Of a DNA stretch of 64,000 bases, positions 44,936-53,152 are shown one piece after another. This DNA comes from Moraxella canis (lineage in GTDB: Bacteria > Pseudomonadota > Gammaproteobacteria > Pseudomonadales > Moraxellaceae): assembly GCF_002014965.1 (NCBI RefSeq), contig NZ_MUXT01000005.1, positions 174,543 to 238,542 on the forward strand. The letters run 5' to 3'. Positions within the stretch are counted from its first letter, which is position 1. Each line of letters opens with the position of its first letter. A model generated the notes under the pieces. That model did not search any database and was not told where the DNA came from. It saw only the letters and a program-made list of their open reading frames with translations. A program made the position numbers and the translations under genes.

Positions 44936-45096
44936 CCGCTTAAGTCCAGTGGCTTTGCCGTCTTTATAGATGGCGCGCCTGCATGCTTGGCACAAATAAT
45001 TTTGCCAACTTAGGCGCTTGGATTTATAATACCAGTATCATGCGCTCATGCTTAAGATTTGGCAGGGCGCTCCCTGACACCAATCAAGTATCCGCC

Positions 45097-46647
45097 ATGA
45101 CACCTACTTTTACACTACCTTCTTGGTTTAAACCCAATCTTGTTGCAGGGATGCAGCGTGGCATCGAAAAAGAAGGGCTAAGAATGCAGCCTGATGGCTA
45201 TTCTGCCAAGACTTTTCATCCCGCTAAGCTCGGCTCAAAGCTGACGCATCCTTATATCACCACCGACTATTCTGAAAATCTTTTGGAGCTGATCACCGAT
45301 CCCATGCCATCGATCAAAGAGGCGCTGGACATGCTGCGTGATCTGCATGTTTTGGTGCATCGCAGTTTAGAAAATGATGAGCTGATGTGGCCGCTATCTA
45401 TGCCGTGCATGACATCTGATACCGACAGCGATATCCCATTGGCGGACTATGGCTCATCCAATATCGGCAAGCTCAAGACACTATACCGATCAGGGCTTGG
45501 GGTGCGCTATGGTCGCAAGATGCAGACCATTGCAGGGCTTCACTACAATTTGTCTGTGGGCGATGATTTGTTTGGGGCGTGGCAGCGTGCCGAAGGTGCA
45601 GAGGATTTGAGTGCCTTTAAAAATGATAAATATTTGGCATTGATTCGTAATTTTAAGCGATTGACGCCTTTGGTGCTGTATCTGCTCGGCGCAAGTCCTG
45701 CGGTGTGCGGTACTTTTGTGAGTGGGCGTGAACATCATTTGATTCCGCTTGGCACCACTTGTAGCTATCATCAGCCAAACGGCACCAGTCTGCGCATGGG
45801 CAAGCTTGGCTACACCAACAGCGTCCAAGAAGACTTAGACATTCGCTACAACCATTTGGATGAATACATTCAAGGCTTAAGAAAAGCCATCGGCACACCG
45901 TATGCTGATTTTCAGAACATCGGCGTGGATGATGCCGATGGCACACCGATTCAGATTAATAGCCATATTCTGCAAATCGAAAATGAGTACTATAGCCCCA
46001 TCCGCCCAAAACAGACCACTAAAGGATCCGAAACGCCCACCCAAGCACTTGCTGCGCGCGGCATCGCTTATGTGGAATTTCGTGCCATTGATCTTGATCC
46101 TTATTCTGACATCGGCATCACGGTCGCGACGGCGTGCTTTTTGGAAATATTGGCGCTGTATTGCCTGCTGACCGACTCGCCTTATCTGATGCCCGAAGAA
46201 GAAAAGCGGCTGAATCAAAACATCGACACTGTGGTCAATCATGGCAGACAAGCTGGCATCACCATCACCACCGATCTTGGCGAACAAAATCTGCATGACT
46301 GGATCGTGCATCATCTCACCCAAATGCAAGTCATCGCCGACGCCTTTGATGCGCATCACGGCGGCAATGAATATCGCACCGCCTTGACGATGATGCAAGG
46401 CAAGGCGACCAATACAGACTTTACCTTATCCGCCCAAATTATCGCTGACTCGCATCGAGTCGGTGGTACATGGGCACTGGGTAAGCTGCTTGCCCAAAAG
46501 CACCACCGCGAACTGCTGTCTCATGCGCTTAGCTGTGCTGATGAAGCAAGATTTGATGAAATAGCACAAAACTCCCTCGTAGAGCAGGCGCGATTGGAAG
46601 CGGCAGATACGATGAGTTTTTATGAGTACATTCAAGCCTATCGCTAA
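45097..46647 (+). CDS. gshA: Glutamate-cysteine ligase
   Basis: A 516-aa proteobacterial-type enzyme that joins glutamate and cysteine in the first step of glutathione synthesis. Conserved blocks include GIEKEGLRM, TDYSENLLELIT, SIGKLKT-like SSNIGKLKTLYRSGL, GLHYNLS and YVEFRAIDLDPY. ATG 45097 gives the standard length. An upstream in-frame extension of 38 residues is not conserved. Confidence 0.94.
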   Translation: MTPTFTLPSWFKPNLVAGMQRGIEKEGLRMQPDGYSAKTFHPAKLGSKLTHPYITTDYSENLLELITDPMPSIKEALDMLRDLHVLVHRSLENDELMWPLSMPCMTSDTDSDIPLADYGSSNIGKLKTLYRSGLGVRYGRKMQTIAGLHYNLSVGDDLFGAWQRAEGAEDLSAFKNDKYLALIRNFKRLTPLVLYLLGASPAVCGTFVSGREHHLIPLGTTCSYHQPNGTSLRMGKLGYTNSVQEDLDIRYNHLDEYIQGLRKAIGTPYADFQNIGVDDADGTPIQINSHILQIENEYYSPIRPKQTTKGSETPTQALAARGIAYVEFRAIDLDPYSDIGITVATACFLEILALYCLLTDSPYLMPEEEKRLNQNIDTVVNHGRQAGITITTDLGEQNLHDWIVHHLTQMQVIADAFDAHHGGNEYRTALTMMQGKATNTDFTLSAQIIADSHRVGGTWALGKLLAQKHHRELLSHALSCADEARFDEIAQNSLVEQARLEAADTMSFYEYIQAYR

Positions 46648-46761
46648 ACCCCATTACTGATAAGCTTGGTGCGATCATCAGGCATGAGATGCAGATTGTA
46701 CTGATCTTTTGGACGATTTGCCAAGCTTTAATATGACATTGACCCACAGGACGAGCTTAAC

Positions 46762-47271
46762 ATGAATACGCTCAGTTACCGCCTATTGAATTTGATCTTA
46801 TCGCTGATGATGATGGTCGGCAGCGTCTATGCCATCGGCTATCTACAAAATCATTTGATGCTAGACCCTTGTCCTTTGTGTATTTTTCAGCGGATTGGAC
46901 TTTGGGTGATGGGTCTGTTTGCCATACTGGCTGCGATCATCAACCCAAGACAAAAAGCGGTGCGCTTGATACTTTGGCTTGGGAGTATGGCAGGCACGCT
47001 TTGGGGGCTTGGCGTGGCAGCGCGCCATACTTGGATTCACTATGTCCCCTCAGCTGAGCCGCCCGCCTGCGGACCAGGGCTTGAGTACTGGGTGCAGACC
47101 ATGCCGATGTCAGAGGTACTCACGACCGTGCTTAGAGGCAACGGCGATTGTGGGCTGATTGATTGGACCTTTATGGGGCTGTCTATTCCTGCACAGGCGC
47201 TGATTTTATTCACTGTCATTGCTTTGATTCAATTGGTTATTTTGAAGAAAATTTTAAATAATCATCGCTAA
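46762..47271 (+). CDS. dsbB: Disulfide bond formation protein B
   Basis: A 169-aa membrane protein with four helices. The first periplasmic loop has the CPLC quinone-linked pair (DPCPLCIFQRIG), and the second loop has the Cys pair at PPACGPG and GNGDCGLID. It reoxidises DsbA and passes electrons to quinone. Together with the DsbC-like protein at 23.5 kb it supports periplasmic disulfide chemistry. Confidence 0.94.
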   Translation: MNTLSYRLLNLILSLMMMVGSVYAIGYLQNHLMLDPCPLCIFQRIGLWVMGLFAILAAIINPRQKAVRLILWLGSMAGTLWGLGVAARHTWIHYVPSAEPPACGPGLEYWVQTMPMSEVLTTVLRGNGDCGLIDWTFMGLSIPAQALILFTVIALIQLVILKKILNNHR

Positions 47272-47366
47272 ATACGTAGTTTATATCAAATGTTTGGGCT
47301 TTGAGACATTCATACGGCAGCGCCCAAGGCTTTGGTATAATAAAAATATTGCTACTAAGGGTTATC

Positions 47367-48767
47367 ATGCACATTCATATTCTAGGCATCTGCGGTACTT
47401 TTATGGGCTCGCTGGCGCTATTGGCTCGAGATTTGGGTCATACGGTGACTGGCTCTGATACCAATATCTATCCACCGATGAGCACTCAGCTTGCTGAGGC
47501 TGGCGTGGAGATTTTGGAGGGTTATAAAGCAGAGCATTTGATGCCTGCGCCTGATTTGGTCGTGGTGGGTAATGCCTGTAAGCGCGGCATGGAGGCGGTG
47601 GAGTATATGCTCAATGAGCGCCTGCCTTATACTTCAGGTCCGCAGTTTTTATATGAAACAATTCTCAAAGATCGTCATGTCTTGGCGGTGGCAGGCACGC
47701 ACGGCAAGACCACCACAACCACCATGCTGGCTTGGATATTGCAGTTCTCAAAGATTGATACGGGTTTTTTGATCGGTGGTGTGCCACTGGTAACTACCGC
47801 CGATGATCGCCTGAAGACAGCTTTTGCGCACAGTGCTCACTTGGGCGAGCGGTATTTTGTGATTGAGGCAGATGAGTATGATTCTGCATTTTTTGATAAA
47901 CGCTCAAAATTTGTGCACTATCGACCAGTGACGGCGATTTTAAATAATTTAGAATACGACCACGCGGACATCTTTGCAGATCTTGATGCCATCCAAACCC
48001 AGTTTCATCATATGATTCGCATGATACCTGCAGACGGTCAAATCATCATGCCAGCAGACACCCCAAGCCTAGAGGCGACGCTGGATAAAGGCGTGTGGAC
48101 GCCTGTGGTGCGCACCCGCCTAAATGGCGATAATGACGACAATGGCGGCGCTGAGTGGCAAGCCAAACTTGGTACTGAGGACGGCTCATCTTTTGAGGTG
48201 CGTCATGGGGATGACTGCGCGTCCGTGACTTGGTCGATGAGTGGGCTGCATAATGTCAATAATGGTCTGGCTGCCATCGCTGCAGCGCACCACATCGGTG
48301 TGTCGGTTGAGGCGGCTTGTCATGCGCTGTCGCAGTTTGGGGGCATTAAGCGGCGCATGGAGCTGATCGGTGATGTCGATGATATTTTGGTGTTTGATGA
48401 TTTTGCACACCACCCAACCGCCATCAGTAGCACGCTTGATGGTGCCAAAAAGCGCTATGGTGATCGGCGCATTTGGGCGGTCATCGAACCGCGCTCAAAT
48501 ACAATGAAGCTTGGCAGCCATCGCCCACATTTGGCACCTTCGGCTGCCGTAGCAGATCAGGTCATCTGGTATGAGCCCAAAGGACTGACTTGGGGGCTCA
48601 AAGAAGCGATCGGTGATGCGCCAAATCAGCTTGTGCTAGACAGCGTCGATGCCATCTTAAGCCACCTAAAAACGCACGCCAAGGCAGGTGATGCGATCAT
48701 CATCATGTCTAACGGCGGCTTTGAGGGTATCCACGGACGCCTGGTGGATACTCTTAGCCAGCCTTGA
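47367..48767 (+). CDS. mpl: UDP-N-acetylmuramate:L-Ala-gamma-D-Glu-meso-DAP ligase
   Basis: A 466-aa Mur ligase for peptidoglycan recycling. It begins MHIHILGICGTFMGSLA, with the ATP loop GTHGKTTTTTM and the Mpl-typical EADEYDSAFFDKRSKFVHY segment. The C-terminal part has DDFAHHPTAI and EPRSNTM. I chose ATG 47367, where the family begins. It reattaches recovered tripeptide to UDP-MurNAc. Confidence 0.95.
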   Translation: MHIHILGICGTFMGSLALLARDLGHTVTGSDTNIYPPMSTQLAEAGVEILEGYKAEHLMPAPDLVVVGNACKRGMEAVEYMLNERLPYTSGPQFLYETILKDRHVLAVAGTHGKTTTTTMLAWILQFSKIDTGFLIGGVPLVTTADDRLKTAFAHSAHLGERYFVIEADEYDSAFFDKRSKFVHYRPVTAILNNLEYDHADIFADLDAIQTQFHHMIRMIPADGQIIMPADTPSLEATLDKGVWTPVVRTRLNGDNDDNGGAEWQAKLGTEDGSSFEVRHGDDCASVTWSMSGLHNVNNGLAAIAAAHHIGVSVEAACHALSQFGGIKRRMELIGDVDDILVFDDFAHHPTAISSTLDGAKKRYGDRRIWAVIEPRSNTMKLGSHRPHLAPSAAVADQVIWYEPKGLTWGLKEAIGDAPNQLVLDSVDAILSHLKTHAKAGDAIIIMSNGGFEGIHGRLVDTLSQP

Positions 48768-48806
48768 TAGCCAAGGCGGACTAATAACCAAGCCCTGCAT
48801 CAAAAG

Positions 48807-48842
48807 GCTATCAGGTCTTAGTGATAAAACCTGATAGCTTTC
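48807..48842. terminator. Hairpin between convergent mpl and the thioesterase gene
   Basis: GCTATCAGGT pairs with ACCTGATAGC around a 12-nt loop. T-runs are short on both sides, so it is a moderate bidirectional terminator. Confidence 0.65.
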
Positions 48843-48856
48843 ATTCAATATAATCA

Positions 48857-49339
48857 TCAAGACTGATGAAAGGTGCGTCCTTCAAACTGCTCAATCAAAG
48901 CACGCTCTTCATCAGACCACGGCATCTTCACCATGGCTGTATCTGTGCGTACGATGACCGCCTCACCGCTTGCGACCAAGGCTTGCTGGGCTTGGCTGTA
49001 CATGACGTATTCTTGGACGACGCTGGTGCTACCCAAATGCTTGATGCGCACGCCAACCAGCAACGTATCAGGATAGACCACAGGGCGACGGTACTGCATG
49101 GACGACCCTGCCAAAATCGTCAATAAATCCTCGCGCGCTGCCATAAAGCCAATCGCACGCATATAAGCGATACGCGCCGATTCAGCATAGCGATAATAAG
49201 CCACATTATTGACATGATTAAAACCATCCATCTCACCCCAAGCGATCGGCTGCACATGGATGACAGGATAGTCGCGCAGTGGCTCGGGTCGGTCATCACC
49301 CGTCAATATCGGCTCAAACACACCTTCAACTTTTAGCAT
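48857..49339 (-). CDS. Acyl-CoA thioesterase, 4HBT hotdog family
   Basis: A 160-aa single hotdog domain with the catalytic-loop pattern WGEMDGFNHVNNVAYYRY (Asp near residue 38). The helix ESARIAYMRAIGF and the strand MQYRRPVVYPDTL follow. It resembles YbgC/FadM-type thioesterases that hydrolyse acyl-CoAs. The substrate is unknown. Confidence 0.85.
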   Translation of the reverse strand: MLKVEGVFEPILTGDDRPEPLRDYPVIHVQPIAWGEMDGFNHVNNVAYYRYAESARIAYMRAIGFMAAREDLLTILAGSSMQYRRPVVYPDTLLVGVRIKHLGSTSVVQEYVMYSQAQQALVASGEAVIVRTDTAMVKMPWSDEERALIEQFEGRTFHQS

Positions 49340-49409
49340 CTTATTTCCTTATCATTTGGTTAATGAGTCACTACAAAGTAGCTGCAATGTGTGATCAATA
49401 CTAGGTCTA

Positions 49410-49700
49410 TCAAGCCTGCGGCGGCTTATAACCTGCTGGCTGTTCATACTCACCATTATCCAAAAACTTCTCGCGCTGCTCATTGAGATATTTTTTGGCT
49501 TCTGGGTCAATCATGCTCAGATGCTTTTCATTAATCAGCATGGTCTGCAGCTCAAGCCATTCATTCCATGCTTTGGCAGAAACTGTATTTTGAATTTCTT
49601 CACCTTTGGCATTGGGAAAGGGTGGATTGGGGAGCTTTGGCAAGTTTTGTTGGTATTTACGACAAAACACCATGTGGTCAGCAGGATTAAAGGTTTGCAT
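49410..49700 (-). CDS. yggX: Probable Fe(2+)-trafficking protein YggX
   Basis: A 96-aa protein. It has the conserved Cys in [12 protein letters not shown] and the segments [12 protein letters not shown] and [19 protein letters not shown] that define the YggX family. It protects Fe-S clusters from oxidative damage. ATG 49700 fits family length. Confidence 0.93.
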   Translation of the reverse strand: MQTFNPADHMVFCRKYQQNLPKLPNPPFPNAKGEEIQNTVSAKAWNEWLELQTMLINEKHLSMIDPEAKKYLNEQREKFLDNGEYEQPAGYKPPQA

Positions 49701-49820
49701 AATGTTCTCACTTATCAAAGGGATATGAAAGATTATAGCAAATAATCAGCGATGATCGCCAAGGATTTTGTGAAGCTTTTGCAAAGATGCTATGATACGC
49801 TTTTGTATTTGGAGAAGATC

Positions 49821-50384
49821 ATGGGAAATCGCTTATCAAAAATCACCACACGCACCGGTGACGACGGCACGACAGGCATGGCGGATGGCTCAAGACTGTC
49901 CAAGACGGATTTACGATTTGATGCGATGGGCGTGGTTGATGGCTTGAATGCTCATCTTGGGCTATTGCAAGCCTATGTCAAGGAGGCTTCTGCTGAGATT
50001 GACCGACAGATCAGCGTCATTCAGCACAAATTATTCAATATCGGCGGCGAGATCGCTCTGCCGAATCACGCCGACATGGGCTATATCGCCATCACAGAGG
50101 CGGATGTGCAGGCGCTTGAGGCATGGATAGAGGCGCATAATGAGACATTGCCTTTTTTAAAGGAGTTTATCCTACCGGCAGGGTCGGTCGCCACCGCCCA
50201 AACGCATGTGGCACGCGCGGTGTGCCGTGATGCCGAAAGAGCCACACTTCGCCTCGCCAAACGCGACGGTAACATCAGCCCAAACACCCTTAAATACCTA
50301 AACCGCTTATCGGACTATTTGTTTGTGCTAGCGCGCGTCATCGCTCGCATAGATGGTGGCAGCGAAGTGCTGTGGCAAAAATAA
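49821..50384 (+). CDS. Cob(I)alamin adenosyltransferase (PduO/MMAB type)
   Basis: A 187-aa protein beginning MGNRLSKITTRTGDDGTTGM, the ATP-binding signature of the PduO type. The late motif VARAVCRDAERATLRL and the YLNRLSDYLFVLAR helix complete the active site. It makes adenosylcobalamin. Its last base directly abuts the last base of convergent cas6f, so the CRISPR-Cas locus begins with no spacing. Confidence 0.9.
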   Translation: MGNRLSKITTRTGDDGTTGMADGSRLSKTDLRFDAMGVVDGLNAHLGLLQAYVKEASAEIDRQISVIQHKLFNIGGEIALPNHADMGYIAITEADVQALEAWIEAHNETLPFLKEFILPAGSVATAQTHVARAVCRDAERATLRLAKRDGNISPNTLKYLNRLSDYLFVLARVIARIDGGSEVLWQK

Positions 50385-50975
50385 TCAAAACTCAGGCACG
50401 CTGCTTTCGCGGCTCAAGCCATAGGTACCAAAGCTTGTGCCAGTCAGCGCCTGCGCTGTTTGTCTGCCGATATATAAAGGATAGGACTGCTGATTGGTTT
50501 GGCTGATTAATTGGACATAAGGATGGGTAAACGGCTGCTCTTCATAATTTTCAAAGCGCTTAGCCGCCTTATCATAAGAGACGCCATGCCGTTTGGCTTG
50601 ATGGGCAACGCGCTCATCAAGCGTCATTTTGGGAATGGCGCGATAATAGTGCGCATATCCTTTGATGTCGCTTGGCACAGGGCGAATGCTACTGATGTGG
50701 ATGTAATCCGTCAAACGCTCAAGCCACTTGCCTAAGTTCAGCGCCTGCAGCGCCTGCTCAGTCGGTGCAAAAATACGGCATTTATACCCCAAATATGCGA
50801 TGTTTTTATCAGCGATCGCTCGATACTGTGGAAATGACACGCCATACCCAACCTTGTCTTGCTCGTCTTTTTGCTCAACAAAAGCCAGATGAAGCTGGGT
50901 GTAGAGTTTGCTCCACACCGCATAAGGAGGGATGTCAGGATTTTCCATCACGGTTAATTCAATATAGTATTTCAT
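50385..50975 (-). CDS. cas6f: CRISPR RNA endonuclease Cas6f (Csy4)
   Basis: A 196-aa protein that begins MKYYIELTVMENPDIPPYAV and has His at position 29, the catalytic His position of Csy4. The C-terminal arginine-containing helix that binds the repeat stem-loop maps to YRAIPKMTLDERVAHQAKRH (about 108-127). The end GTSFGTYGLS matches the conserved C-terminus. It should cut each repeat at the 3' base of the CGACC/GGTCG stem, giving crRNAs with an 8-nt CTTAGAAA 5' tag. It is the last gene of the cas7fv-cas5fv-cas6f unit. Confidence 0.93.
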   Translation of the reverse strand: MKYYIELTVMENPDIPPYAVWSKLYTQLHLAFVEQKDEQDKVGYGVSFPQYRAIADKNIAYLGYKCRIFAPTEQALQALNLGKWLERLTDYIHISSIRPVPSDIKGYAHYYRAIPKMTLDERVAHQAKRHGVSYDKAAKRFENYEEQPFTHPYVQLISQTNQQSYPLYIGRQTAQALTGTSFGTYGLSRESSVPEF

Positions 50976-50982
50976 ATCACTC

Positions 50983-52011
50983 CTATTTTAAGCGAATGTC
51001 GGAAACATACGCCAATCCTTTTTTACCTAAATAAAATGACGACACGCCTGCATGATCTATCATCTGCTTAAGCTCCATCGCTTTTGGCAGATCAATATCT
51101 AAGGTGATTTCCAGTGTGCCACTGGCTTTGGTTAGGTTGTGCTTGATTTTCCCTTCACCTGTTACAAAGTCTTCACGGATATAAGGATTACCGTAAATCA
51201 ACTTTTTATCACCTGTTGTATATTTATCCATAAAGTCTTTGGGTGTAAATCCGTTATTTGAAATACCACTAATACCGCCCCGTGGTGATTTGGCACTTGA
51301 GACATCATAGCGTTCAGACAGTCGCATTAGCTGCAAGTACAATGCAGAGCAATACAACGGCAAAGCCAAAAACTGCTCTTTGGCATTTTTTGGTTTATAC
51401 TTATCAAACTGAGCAGACAGCACCTGACTTGCATGCTCTAGCATATCGCTGTCTGGCATGGGCTTGATTTTGCCAATCTCAGATAATCTTGCCAAGACAG
51501 CCACAGGGTCCAAAGCGATTTTTTGTTGAATCTCAAATGCTGTCACAGGATGATTATCGCAAATAAATTGGCACAACTGCTCAATATCAAGTGCCAATAC
51601 CTGCCAAAATTCATCCGAATAATCCGACTGAAAAATCGGATCATTCACCTTGATCATACCTGTAAAAGAATTTTTAACCGTGTTACCTTTCATGTTGCGA
51701 ATATACGCAACTTCTTGATTGATCACTGCCTCATTATCCACAAAATCAATCATCGGCTCAATATCAGCAAAATAATAATCATCGCTTGCTTTGGCATCGT
51801 ATAGCTTTCGCTGATCACCTATCAAACGGCTCAAAATCCCCATTACCGTATTTTTGGTCACGCTACGCTGATGGAAATTTTCAGGCTTTTTTAATTCGGT
51901 CATGGATGCCACAAAATTGCGTCCCTTTTTTGGTAACGGCTCATCATTAGAGCCGTCCAAAAAAGAGTTTCGCCATGACGCTTCATAGTCAATGATAATA
52001 CGCATTTTCAC
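50983..52011 (-). CDS. cas5fv: Cas5fv, type I-F2 effector subunit (PAM and 5'-tag binding)
   Basis: A 342-aa protein whose start (RIIIDYEASWRNSFLDGS, then PLPKKGR) is that of the Cas5fv protein of the minimal I-F variant studied in Shewanella putrefaciens CN-32. In that complex Cas5fv caps the crRNA 5' tag and replaces the missing large subunit for PAM recognition. Conserved pieces include VMGILSRLIGDQRKLYDAK and EVAYIRNMKGNTVKNSFTGM. It lies 7 bp before cas6f and 18 bp after cas7fv. Confidence 0.92.
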   Translation of the reverse strand: MKMRIIIDYEASWRNSFLDGSNDEPLPKKGRNFVASMTELKKPENFHQRSVTKNTVMGILSRLIGDQRKLYDAKASDDYYFADIEPMIDFVDNEAVINQEVAYIRNMKGNTVKNSFTGMIKVNDPIFQSDYSDEFWQVLALDIEQLCQFICDNHPVTAFEIQQKIALDPVAVLARLSEIGKIKPMPDSDMLEHASQVLSAQFDKYKPKNAKEQFLALPLYCSALYLQLMRLSERYDVSSAKSPRGGISGISNNGFTPKDFMDKYTTGDKKLIYGNPYIREDFVTGEGKIKHNLTKASGTLEITLDIDLPKAMELKQMIDHAGVSSFYLGKKGLAYVSDIRLK

Positions 52012-52029
52012 CCTTTTGCTATTATTTGA

Positions 52030-52971
52030 TTATTTGGCTTCAAAATAAACAGCATAATTGGTTGTCGCTGTCGGATTGGTCTCACCATGGCGCTTGATAC
52101 GCATCATCTTATTGCTGTCATTATAATCCACTTCTACACGGTCAACATACATATAGCCTTTGGCTTGGCGAATTACTAGATCTTGTATCATATCCAAAGT
52201 GGCCTTAACCAAAATATCAATGGCGGTATCATCCAACAAAATCCCTGCTTCGCCCTGCTCATAAATCGTACCGAGTCTGACATAGTTAGCATGGAAAGTA
52301 GCCTTTGGAGAACGGCTAGGATCTAAAGACTGGATAAAATCCTGCACCTGCTGTGCCACCGCTTCGCCTTGATTATCCTTGATAATCATCGCACAGCGAT
52401 CAAATTTATTGTCCAGTGAAATGAACTGCAGCTGCTCGATGCTGATAGAGCCGTATGAGATATACTCGGTATCACCAAAGGTGGTTTTTGAGAAAAACGA
52501 TGAGCTGTCTCTTTCGCCCGCCTGACCAAACTGCTCAAAGTTACCATTGCCAAGCTGATCCACAAAATCTTCCAGCAGTAGCGGACTGGTACGCTTACAT
52601 TGGCTTGATGGCACAACATAACCACGAATCAATCCCGTGATAGATGCCAAGACTTTATCCAAGCTTCTCTCGCCCGCAAAGTGCAGATCAAACGCCTGCT
52701 CACGAAACAGATGGTGGCGAATGCAGTTTTGACTGATATAAAGTGGCGTCTGCTTAAAATCGATATCCGTGGCTTCTTTTTTATATTTATAGCCCGTCTC
52801 GTCTTTGACCTTGCCAGTTAAATTGGTATAACCACGCAGTTTTGGCAAGGTATGATTATCCACCGTGCGGCCTTCACTACTCAAAGTTGTTGGACCATTC
52901 CAATTCACCACGCCATGTCCGCAAGCATAGATTTTAAAATCAACGCTTTTGATACCTGTTACTTTTTGCAT
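52030..52971 (-). CDS. cas7fv: Cas7fv, type I-F2 backbone subunit
   Basis: A 313-aa protein beginning [20 protein letters not shown]. Segments [36 protein letters not shown] and [20 protein letters not shown] match my recollection of Cas7fv from the minimal I-F system. Cas7fv oligomerises along the crRNA spacer, and the number of copies follows spacer length. The gene has its own predicted promoter (53011-53039) in the 165-bp gap after cas2-3. Confidence 0.92.
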   Translation of the reverse strand: MQKVTGIKSVDFKIYACGHGVVNWNGPTTLSSEGRTVDNHTLPKLRGYTNLTGKVKDETGYKYKKEATDIDFKQTPLYISQNCIRHHLFREQAFDLHFAGERSLDKVLASITGLIRGYVVPSSQCKRTSPLLLEDFVDQLGNGNFEQFGQAGERDSSSFFSKTTFGDTEYISYGSISIEQLQFISLDNKFDRCAMIIKDNQGEAVAQQVQDFIQSLDPSRSPKATFHANYVRLGTIYEQGEAGILLDDTAIDILVKATLDMIQDLVIRQAKGYMYVDRVEVDYNDSNKMMRIKRHGETNPTATTNYAVYFEAK

Positions 52972-53010
52972 ATTTACTCCTTATTTGGGTCGATTTGATA
53001 AACCTTGTTT

Positions 53011-53039
53011 ATCATAGCAAGCATTTGGATAAAAATCAA
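53011..53039 (-). promoter_or_regulatory. Predicted promoter of cas7fv-cas5fv-cas6f
   Basis: On the minus strand: -35 TTGATT (53034-53039), a 17-bp spacer, then extended -10 TGCTATGAT (-10 hexamer 53011-53016). The predicted start is near 53004, about 33 bp before the cas7fv ATG. The -35 lies three bases from a CC-flanked site matched by the neighbouring mini-CRISPR spacer. Confidence 0.65.
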
Positions 53040-53041
53040 TT

Positions 53042-53057
53042 CCGTAGGACTTTTTCA
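53042..53057 (+). promoter_or_regulatory. CC-flanked target site of the mini-CRISPR RNA
   Basis: CC (53042-53043) is followed by GTAGGACTTTTT (53044-53055), identical to the first 12 nt of the mini-CRISPR spacer at 53111. After these 12 bases the match stops. The site lies beside the cas7fv -35 and overlaps the divergent -35 of the mini-CRISPR promoter. Confidence 0.75.
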
Positions 53058-53082
53058 TAAATCTCTTTGAATATGCTATAAT
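53054..53082 (+). promoter_or_regulatory. Predicted promoter of the mini-CRISPR (CreR-like) RNA
   Basis: Plus strand: -35 TTCATA (53054-53059), a 17-bp spacer, extended -10 TGCTATAAT (-10 hexamer TATAAT at 53077-53082). Transcription would start near 53089, at the first base of the first repeat-like stem. Confidence 0.65.
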
Positions 53083-53152
53083 AGCAAAGATCGTATAGAT
53101 CGCTTAGCAAGTAGGACTTTTTGTTTTTTCCACCGCTTAGGTGGCTTCATTG
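53083..53152 (+). ncRNA. CreR-like mini-CRISPR: two divergent repeats around a 14-nt spacer
   Basis: Repeat-like unit 1 (53083-53110) has stem GATC, loop GTATA, stem GATC, then G and the tag CTTAGCAA. It matches the array repeat at 19 of 28 positions, with the C-G to T-A change made on both sides of the stem. Unit 2 (53125-53152) has stem CCACC, loop GCTTA, stem GGTGG and tag CTTCATTG, again with a compensated stem pair. The 14 nt between (GTAGGACTTTTTGT) form a short spacer. Cas6f cutting at both stems would give a crRNA of about 42 nt. Unit 2 overlaps the end of cas2-3 in antisense; the cas2-3 stop codon falls in its loop region. Confidence 0.7.

Noticed and set aside
53125..53152. Second hairpin after cas2-3 as a plain transcription terminator
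   Set aside because: The T-run lies before the hairpin on the plus strand, and an A-run follows it on the minus strand. Neither direction gives stem then T-run. Its shape fits a divergent CRISPR repeat better.
52972..53152. CreTA-type toxin-antitoxin RNA pair in the cas intergenic region
   Set aside because: I found no small toxin frame or second promoter for a toxin RNA. The seed match points to the cas promoter, which fits a cas regulator better.
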